A stretch of 64,000 bases of DNA from Amycolatopsis xylanica (GTDB lineage: Bacteria > Actinomycetota > Actinomycetes > Mycobacteriales > Pseudonocardiaceae), in contig NZ_FNON01000003.1 in NCBI RefSeq assembly GCF_900107045.1, positions 868,001 to 932,000 on the forward strand. Direction: 5' to 3'. Within the stretch, counting starts at the first letter, position 1; the number at the start of each line of letters is the position of its first letter. Of this stretch, positions 58,181-64,000 are shown piece after piece. The notes beneath the pieces were generated by a model. That model was not told the origin of the DNA. It was given only the letters and a program-made list of their open reading frames with translations, and did no database searches. The position numbers were made by a program, and so were the translations under genes.

Positions 58181-59139
58181 GCGGTCCGGTAGGCCGCGCG
58201 GAGTTCGGCTCGCACCTTGTCTGGCTCGGTGCGCAGTCTCGCGGGCGCGGTCTGGAGTAGGACTATCCCGGCTTGCGTGTAGCGGGTGTTTCTCGCGAGC
58301 GTTTCGAGGTAGTCGTCGCCTTGGCCGTGGTGCTTGCGGGAGTCGATCTCCCAGGCGAGGGCGACTTCGTCGGCCCAGGCGTCGGGTGTGGCGATGTGGT
58401 GACCTTGTCCGTCCACGATCTTCACGTTCCAGTGGCAGGGCGGGAGGCCTGCGCGTTGCCAGAGGCGCCATGCGTCGGCTTCGGCCACTGAACGGGCTCC
58501 GCCGAGCAGTGGGATGAGGGCGCGCCTGGGTTTCGCCGCACCCCGCGAGCAGCCTTGGTCGAGTTCGCGGGCGAGCATGTCGACTGTGCATCGGCCGCGC
58601 TGAACCGCCTCGGCCATGATCGCGAGGATCGTGTCGTCGCCCTTGAGCCGCCGGACGGCATCGAGTACCGCCCGGTGCACAGGAGCACAGGGAATTCCCT
58701 GGCGTGTTCGCGGGCTCGGCAAGCGAGTGGTCGTTTCGACGTGGACGAACCTCGCACTGCTGATCTTGCGATCGGGTGGGAGGAGGATATGCACGTCCTT
58801 CGGGGCGGGGAGATTCTCGAGGCCGTACCTGCGGAGTGCCCAGATGCCGGTCAGCATCGCTTCTTCGCGGCCATGCAGGATCGCCGCTTGGACGAGGTGT
58901 TCGTCGGTCGGTTCGCCGTTGCTGAGGAGAAGAATCCCACGCAACAGCATTTGCCACACCCCGCGCTCACACCGGTGGTTTATCGTCCGCCGGGGTACGC
59001 CCAGGCTTTCAAGCGTTTCCGCCCGAATCACGATCGGCTTGCCCAGCAGGGGGTTCTCGGCCCAGCTCCCTCTTCGCACCGCACCAGCCTGGGCCCGCCC
59101 GCTCACGTTGCCTAATCGCTGGCGAACCGGGTGGACCAT
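58141..59139 (-). CDS. AbiEi-like N-domain plus DUF559-type nuclease-fold protein
   Basis: The protein has about 332 residues. The N-terminal part (LESLGVPRRTINHRCERGVWQMLLRGILLL) looks like the winged-helix domain of AbiEi-type proteins. The C-terminal part (PDAWADEVALAWEIDSRKHHGQGDDYLETLARNTRYTQAGI) resembles the DUF559/Vsr endonuclease fold, with acidic residues and a Lys in place. Such proteins are common single genes in actinobacteria and no partner toxin is adjacent. The start is uncertain: ATG 59139 or GTG 59079. Confidence 0.75.
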   Translation of the reverse strand: MVHPVRQRLGNVSGRAQAGAVRRGSWAENPLLGKPIVIRAETLESLGVPRRTINHRCERGVWQMLLRGILLLSNGEPTDEHLVQAAILHGREEAMLTGIWALRRYGLENLPAPKDVHILLPPDRKISSARFVHVETTTRLPSPRTRQGIPCAPVHRAVLDAVRRLKGDDTILAIMAEAVQRGRCTVDMLARELDQGCSRGAAKPRRALIPLLGGARSVAEADAWRLWQRAGLPPCHWNVKIVDGQGHHIATPDAWADEVALAWEIDSRKHHGQGDDYLETLARNTRYTQAGIVLLQTAPARLRTEPDKVRAELRAAYRTAQARPRPEARIST

Positions 59140-59146
59140 TCGCGCG

Positions 59147-59191
59147 CGAAACCCTAGTTTTGGCCATTCAATGGCCAAAACTAGGGTTTCG
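59147..59191. terminator. Perfect hairpin directly after the aftD stop
   Basis: 22-bp perfect arms (ends CGAAACCCTAGTTTTGGCC and GGCCAAAACTAGGGTTTCG) meet around one C, starting one base beyond the stop codon. Its left arm lies eight bases upstream of the next gene's possible start. Confidence 0.85.
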
Positions 59192-59192
59192 C

Positions 59193-62100
59193 TCACCTCC
59201 GGCTCGACCCGAACCACTCCACGCAACACGCGACCACCGCGGCGGCCGCCAGCAGGAGCGCGCCTTGGGTGACCAGGCCGTAAGCCCAGTCCTGCCCATG
59301 CCCCAGCAAGCGCCCGGTCACCGCGACCCCGGTCCCCACGGCCATCCCCCCGAAAGCCAGCACCCTGGGCACCCGTTCACTGAACTGCCGCCCCAGCAGG
59401 CACACGATCAGCAACACCACCGGCAGCATCCCGCCCAGCACCACCAGTACCGCGATCATCCCCACCGCGGCCACACTCGCCCCGCCGGGCTCGACCGTGA
59501 TGCGGCGCCGCCGCGCGGGCAAGAACGCGCCCAGCAGGAACAGCGCGACCGCGATGGCCCCGGCCAGGAGCGCCGTCCGATACGTCGTGTCCGGCGTGAA
59601 CGCGAGCGACACCACCCCGCCCGCCCCCGCGGGCACGATCCAGGCCTGCTGCCATCCGTCCACCCGGGTCTTCGCCAGCGGGCGACCGTCCAAAGTGGCC
59701 ACCCACCCGGCGTTGGCGTTCTCCGGAACCGAGAGCACCGCTTCCGCACCAGGGGCGACCGTCACCTCCCGCGCCGTCGCGTCCCATTTGGACACTTGGA
59801 CCGCGCGATGCTCGACAGGCCGGGCCACGGCGTCGGCCGGGCGGAACCACAAGTCCTGCACCACGAACGCGTCCGACCGGTCGGTGCGCACCTCGTGCCC
59901 GCCCGGCGCGAGTTCGACGCCGCCCTCGGAGTCGGGACACGTGCGCAGCGCGAGCGGCCGGTGCGCCGTCAAATCGGCCAAAGTCCCCTGCACGGAGGTG
60001 TGATAGTCCAGCCCGTCCAAGTGGACGTTCGGCCCGGCCCCGCACGGCACGGTGAACGAGGGCTCCGCGGCAGGCAGCCCGTCGAACGACAACGTCCCGA
60101 TCCCGAAAGCGATCCGCCGGTCGTCGTCCGAGGCGATGATGCTGACCTTGAGCTGCTTTGTCTCAAGTGGACTGAACGTCGCCACCCCGTCGACCAGCTC
60201 GACGACCTGGGTCCCCGAATCGGACGCCAGCTCCAGCCGGGGCGGCGCCTTGGCCGTCCCCTGGGGATCGACGGCGACCCGGAGCGACGAGATCCGTTGC
60301 TCTTCCTGCCACTCGAAGGTCAGGGTCGGCCGAAGATCGGTCAGATCGGGGATCCACGCCGTCGCGGGATCACCGTCGACCGCCGCGAAGCCCGAGGCCG
60401 CGATGTCACCGCCGAGCTGCGAGGTCGCCGAAACCTTGACCCCCGGCAAGGTCAATGGGCTCCGCGCGTCGAAGGCCGGGACCACCGTCCCACCGAACAC
60501 AAAGGACGTTCGCGCCGAGGTGCCGAACAACCGGTGCACACCACCGGGTTCCTCGCCCTGGCGTGCCAAAGCCGGGTCGCAGCGGACATGGCCGTCGTCG
60601 GTCACGCAGGCGTAGCGCGGCTGCGCGCCTCGCGTGAACGCGAAACCGGGGACGTCGCCAGGAGGCAGGTCGGACGGCACTTCGAGGGCGCGCTGCGGGT
60701 CTGTGCCGGGGATCTTCAACTCGGCGATGCCGACGTTGCCGTCCTGCCTGCCGACCACCAGCGACAGCAGCGTGATGCGGACCTTGCGGGTCAGGCCGGG
60801 CGACGTCGGGTAACTGTGCGGGCCCGCGCCGCGCGCGACCTGCTGCTCGACCGAGCCGGTGTCGGTCGTGATGCGGATGCGGGTGGCTGGCCAGCCGACG
60901 CGGATGTCCTCCACCATTTCGAGGTCGATCGCGTTGACCAGCCTCGGGGTGTCGAGTTCGACCTCGAGCCATTGGCCGATCGGGCCGGTGAACGACGACG
61001 AATGCCAGGCCGTGCGCGAGTCGCCGTCGATCGCCGCGAACGGCTGATGACTGGGGTCCGCGCCGCCGAACGCGTCGGCGAACGAGGCCGCCGTCGACGC
61101 GGTGACCGAGCGGATCCCGCGATACGCCGCGACGGTCTGGTGTTGCCGCCCCGGGAACGGCAGCACGTCGCTGGCCGCGCGATCCAGTCGCGGCGGTTCG
61201 GACGCGGTCAGCGTCTGGCTGAGATTGTCGCGCACACCGGCGACATTTCGCTCAGCTCGGCGCAGTCCGTCGGTGACATACCGAGGACCGCCGGGTGAGC
61301 CGCCGTCTCCGGTGAGCACGGTCGGCACCGACGGATCGAGCTGACCCGAATTCAGCAGTGGCAGCAACGACTCCGGCCCGCCGCTGACCGTCGGAACGTC
61401 CTTTGTGGACGTCGCGGTGACCGTCGGGACCTCGCGCCGCACCTCGTAGATCTCCAGCGGCCCGAACGTCGCCGCCTTGCCGATGCCGGGCGAGCCCGCG
61501 AGCCCGGACCGCAGTGTCGACACCGCGGGCGCGTCGAGCTTGCGGCGATCAATGTCGTTACGCAGCAACAAGAACCGATACCCGGATCGCGCGAGCAGCG
61601 GCGCCAGGCCCGGGTCTCCCCTGCCGTCGGCGAGCGCGGCGTCGACGGTGTCCATCAGCCGCGTGTTGCCCTCGGAGCCGAGCGGGACCTGGTTGCGCAC
61701 GGCCCACGGGCTCGACGCGAGCGCCTGCGCGGGCTCGTCCACCGTGCGGCCCCAGTCGTACTCGCCGAAGCCGGTCGCGGGCAGCATCAGCGTGCGGGCG
61801 CGCGCGTCGGCCTTGGCGACGTACGCGAGCGCGTCGTGCCAGTAACCGGGTACCGCGTCCCAGCCGGGGCCGGGGCGCAGCGTCAGCATGAACGCGGGCG
61901 CCGCCATCCCCAGCACCAGCAGCAGGCCGAGCGCCGGTCGGACCCAGCGGCGGGCCGCGTGCACGGGACCCGAAATGCCGTAGACGAACGCCAGCATGAG
62001 CGGCAGGCGCAGCACCGGCTCGAACTTGTGCACGTTGCGCAGCGGCGCGAGCGGCCCGTCGAGCAGGTGCCGCACCGGTTCCGCGAGCGGGCTGTCGAGC

Positions 62101-63149
62101 GTGCCGACGTACCCGACGGTGAGCAGCGTGAGGCCGACGAGCACACCCAGCACGAGGAACCGGCGTTCCGGCAGCGCCGCGCGGGTGAGCCCGAACAGCC
62201 CGACCGCGGCGACGAGCCCGGTCACGGCCATCAGCACCGGATTGTCGATCAGCGTCCACCCGGCTGGCCACCACGGCGTTCCCTGCACGACGTAGGCGAC
62301 CCATTGGTTCGTCCCGCGCAGCACCTCGAACAGCGACATCGGCGCGGTCGTGTTGGTCGCGGACTCGATGTAGTTCAGGAACGGCAGGCTGTATTCGCCG
62401 AGCAGCAGCAGCGGCAGGATCCACCAAAGCGTCGCACCGGCGACGAACACGATCCACCACAGCACCAGCTTCAGGTGATCCGTCGTCCAGAACCGGGTCA
62501 GCAGCCACAAACCGGGCAGCACCAGCGCCATGACCACCATGGCGCCGTTGACCCCGCCCATGCACAGCACGGCGAACGCGGACAGCCCGGCGGCGCGGCG
62601 CGGCGATCCGATACGCCCGGCGCGCACCAGCGGCAGCATCACCCACGGCAACAGCACCGCGGGCAGCATTTCCGCCGACAGCGGGCCGATTTCGGTGAGC
62701 ATGCGCGGCGCCAGCGCGTATCCGAGCGCGCCGACCAACCGCGCCCGCTCGGTGCCGATGCCCATCGCCCGCGCGAGCAGCAGCGCGCCGCCGAACGCGA
62801 CCGAGAGCAGGATCGCGCACCACAGCCGTTGCGAGATCCACACCGGCAGGCCGACCGCGCGGCACAGCGCGAAGTACGGGCCCATCGGGAACAGGTAGCC
62901 GTACGCCTGGTTCTGCAGTTCCCCGCTGGTCGCCTGCGGGTTCCACAGGTGCAGCGCGCGCACCAGGAAATTCAGCGGATCAACCGACAAGTCGAGCTTC
63001 GTGTCGAAAGTCGTCTTGCCCGGCCGTTGCACGAACGACAACACGGTCAGCCCGAGCACGATCCAGGTACTCGGGCCGCGCAGGAACCGGCGCGGCGCCG
63101 AGCCTTCGCGCTCGACGCTGTCCTCGGTCCGCTCGGCCGTTGTTACCAT
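59193..63149 (-). CDS. aftD: AftD-type alpha-(1->3)-arabinofuranosyltransferase
   Basis: AftD is a GT-C enzyme using decaprenyl-phosphoryl-arabinose to branch cell-wall arabinan. The 1318-residue protein has N-terminal multi-helix GT-C domains (FDTKLDLSVDPLNFLVRALHLWNP, with an acidic pair in the first loop). Long outside beta-sandwich modules follow, including two discoidin/F5-8C-like carbohydrate-binding repeats (HQPFAAIDGDSRTAWHSSSF and ASGFAAVDGDPATAWIPDL). Four C-terminal helices end it. Mycobacterial AftD is about 1400 residues. ATG 63149 has TAGGAT seven bases upstream on its strand, so it may be leaderless. It implies an arabinogalactan-type wall, as expected in Pseudonocardiaceae. 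Confidence 0.9.
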   Translation of the reverse strand: MVTTAERTEDSVEREGSAPRRFLRGPSTWIVLGLTVLSFVQRPGKTTFDTKLDLSVDPLNFLVRALHLWNPQATSGELQNQAYGYLFPMGPYFALCRAVGLPVWISQRLWCAILLSVAFGGALLLARAMGIGTERARLVGALGYALAPRMLTEIGPLSAEMLPAVLLPWVMLPLVRAGRIGSPRRAAGLSAFAVLCMGGVNGAMVVMALVLPGLWLLTRFWTTDHLKLVLWWIVFVAGATLWWILPLLLLGEYSLPFLNYIESATNTTAPMSLFEVLRGTNQWVAYVVQGTPWWPAGWTLIDNPVLMAVTGLVAAVGLFGLTRAALPERRFLVLGVLVGLTLLTVGYVGTLDSPLAEPVRHLLDGPLAPLRNVHKFEPVLRLPLMLAFVYGISGPVHAARRWVRPALGLLLVLGMAAPAFMLTLRPGPGWDAVPGYWHDALAYVAKADARARTLMLPATGFGEYDWGRTVDEPAQALASSPWAVRNQVPLGSEGNTRLMDTVDAALADGRGDPGLAPLLARSGYRFLLLRNDIDRRKLDAPAVSTLRSGLAGSPGIGKAATFGPLEIYEVRREVPTVTATSTKDVPTVSGGPESLLPLLNSGQLDPSVPTVLTGDGGSPGGPRYVTDGLRRAERNVAGVRDNLSQTLTASEPPRLDRAASDVLPFPGRQHQTVAAYRGIRSVTASTAASFADAFGGADPSHQPFAAIDGDSRTAWHSSSFTGPIGQWLEVELDTPRLVNAIDLEMVEDIRVGWPATRIRITTDTGSVEQQVARGAGPHSYPTSPGLTRKVRITLLSLVVGRQDGNVGIAELKIPGTDPQRALEVPSDLPPGDVPGFAFTRGAQPRYACVTDDGHVRCDPALARQGEEPGGVHRLFGTSARTSFVFGGTVVPAFDARSPLTLPGVKVSATSQLGGDIAASGFAAVDGDPATAWIPDLTDLRPTLTFEWQEEQRISSLRVAVDPQGTAKAPPRLELASDSGTQVVELVDGVATFSPLETKQLKVSIIASDDDRRIAFGIGTLSFDGLPAAEPSFTVPCGAGPNVHLDGLDYHTSVQGTLADLTAHRPLALRTCPDSEGGVELAPGGHEVRTDRSDAFVVQDLWFRPADAVARPVEHRAVQVSKWDATAREVTVAPGAEAVLSVPENANAGWVATLDGRPLAKTRVDGWQQAWIVPAGAGGVVSLAFTPDTTYRTALLAGAIAVALFLLGAFLPARRRRITVEPGGASVAAVGMIAVLVVLGGMLPVVLLIVCLLGRQFSERVPRVLAFGGMAVGTGVAVTGRLLGHGQDWAYGLVTQGALLLAAAAVVACCVEWFGSSRR

Positions 63150-63171
63150 CCGGTAGATCCTAAGCGGAAAC

Positions 63172-63948
63172 GTGGCTACGATGGGCCGACGATTTTTTCC
63201 CAGCGGCCTAGGCAGGTGCGCTATTTCTTCTGAGCGAACACAGACAGCGGACGAATTCGGCCACGCGTGGGCGCTCGCGGAACCGGTCAAGGGCTGGATG
63301 ACCAGGGACCAAGGGCTCGCGCTGTGGAACGCCGCACGCCGGCTCGGCAAGGGCGACGTGATCGTGGAGATCGGCAGCCACCAGGGCCGGTCCACGGTCG
63401 TGCTCGGCTCCGCGGCGCGCACCGTCGGCGCGAAGGTGATCGCGGTCGACCCGTTCGTCGACGGCAAGCTGTTCGGCGGATCCCCGACACGCCAACGGTT
63501 CGAGGCGAACATCACGGCCGCCGGGCTGGACGACGTCGTCGAACTCGTCAGCGGGTACAGCACCAAGCTGCGGCCGGACTGGGACCGCCCAATCCAGCTG
63601 CTCTACATCGACGGCAAGCACGACTACTGGACCTACACCGACGATCTGCTGTGGTCGGAGTATCTTCCGCCGGGCGGAGAAATCCTGGTCCACGACTGTT
63701 TTTCGTCGATCGGTGTCACGCTCGGCACCATCGCGAAGGTCCTTTTCGGACGGCGATACGCCTATGTGGACCGCGCGACTTCGCTCGCCCGCTTCCAATT
63801 GCGCAAGCCGACTTCGGCCGATCGGCTGCGCACATTAGCCCAATTGCCATGGTTCTTCCGCAACGTCTGCATCAAGGTGCTGCTACGCCTGCGGTTGCGT
63901 GCCGTGGCCAGGCTGGTCGGCCACGACAGCCCGTACGACCCTTACTGA
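63172..63948 (+). CDS. Class I SAM-dependent methyltransferase-like protein
   Basis: The protein has about 258 residues. Motif I reads VIVEIGSHQGRSTVVLGSAAR and the acidic loop IAVDPF; LLYIDGKHDYWTYTDDLLWSEYLPPGG is typical of the Methyltransf_24 group acting on sugars or O-linked substrates. The start is doubtful: GTG 63172 and ATG 63181 both lie within about 30 bp of the divergent aftD start, leaving little room for two promoters. It probably modifies an envelope glycan. Confidence 0.82.
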   Translation: MATMGRRFFPSGLGRCAISSERTQTADEFGHAWALAEPVKGWMTRDQGLALWNAARRLGKGDVIVEIGSHQGRSTVVLGSAARTVGAKVIAVDPFVDGKLFGGSPTRQRFEANITAAGLDDVVELVSGYSTKLRPDWDRPIQLLYIDGKHDYWTYTDDLLWSEYLPPGGEILVHDCFSSIGVTLGTIAKVLFGRRYAYVDRATSLARFQLRKPTSADRLRTLAQLPWFFRNVCIKVLLRLRLRAVARLVGHDSPYDPY

Positions 63949-64000
63949 GTGATCGGCTTCCCGATCTCGAGCTTCGCGGCGCAGATCGGCGCGCCCTTGC
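63942..64000 (-). CDS. C-terminal end of an unidentified gene, cut by window edge
   Basis: Only 18 codons and the TAA stop are visible (ending KGAPICAAKLEIGKPITQ). The frame overlaps the methyltransferase stop by seven bases. The family cannot be told. Confidence 0.4.
   Translation of the reverse strand, partial: KGAPICAAKLEIGKPITQ

Noticed and set aside
58141..59139. Complete type IV toxin-antitoxin system
   Set aside because: Only the AbiEi-like and nuclease-like protein is present; no AbiEii-type nucleotidyltransferase toxin lies beside it.
59160..61298. 712-codon open frame opposite aftD
   Set aside because: Composition is antisense-like and the minus strand encodes AftD continuously.

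Overview
The window is high-GC actinobacterial DNA, most like a member of the Pseudonocardiaceae and probably Amycolatopsis. The reasons are a mycothiol S-conjugate amidase, an AftD-type arabinofuranosyltransferase, DUF3068 and DUF2613 cell-envelope genes, frequent GTG/TTG starts, TANNNT -10 boxes lying directly before start codons, and several families of long intergenic palindromes. Two stretches recall mycobacterial gene order from memory: mca-DUF4307-greA ... metB ... cbs-thiolase (Rv1074-Rv1083 region) and DUF3068/methyltransferase/glycosyltransferase/DUF2613/aftD (Rv0224-Rv0236 region). No rRNA, tRNA, CRISPR array, prophage or insertion sequence was recognised.

Layout. 1-3586: a partial Tat-exported GH28 enzyme, a ribbon-helix-helix-like protein with a candidate operator, and a DUF255 thioredoxin-like protein. 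3666-10609: a tightly packed four-gene operon of DUF6493, a SWIM zinc-finger protein, the RNA 3'-end methyltransferase Hen1 and the RNA kinase-phosphatase-ligase Pnkp. Hen1/Pnkp is a known RNA-repair pair; the two translationally coupled upstream genes look like an undescribed accessory module and are the best candidate for a new system here. 10977-15473: a 1498-residue secreted GH2 beta-galactosidase with an inserted LamG-like domain. 15621-23877: housekeeping genes (mca, DUF4307, greA, an MBL-fold protein, a Lrp/AsnC regulator divergent from hppD, threonine ammonia-lyase, metB). 23926-27270: four proline/glutamine-rich membrane proteins, then cbs, a possible 44-codon small ORF, a pentapeptide-repeat membrane protein and a thiolase.

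31414-39701: a DHA2-type exporter, a YeeE/YedE sulfur-compound transporter, a LppU-like protein, a Bax-inhibitor-1 protein, a two-domain SDR reductase and a DivIVA-like coiled-coil protein. 40222-49174: an amidase, a secreted GH75 chitosanase behind a promoter/operator, a secreted GH92 alpha-mannosidase with a ricin-type lectin domain, a racemase-phosphatase pair and an LLM oxidoreductase-DDAH pair. 49282-64000: a PucR-type regulator, then an envelope-polysaccharide region with DUF3068, methyltransferases, a GT4 glycosyltransferase, an acyltransferase-like protein, DUF2613, a polytopic membrane protein, a flippase and AftD.

Non-coding structure is rich. A 48-bp palindrome (GGTCGTGAGTGTT...AACACTCACGACC) occurs in four full and two partial copies at gene ends. 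A second palindrome, with GTGGAGGAATCTGG arms and an 11-nt loop, lies just after two genes. Several other near-perfect hairpins sit directly behind stop codons. Inside genes a 13-bp word, GTCCACAGTGGAC, and its TCCACAATGGAC variant recur seven times and impose otherwise unusual codons, so they look selected at the DNA level.
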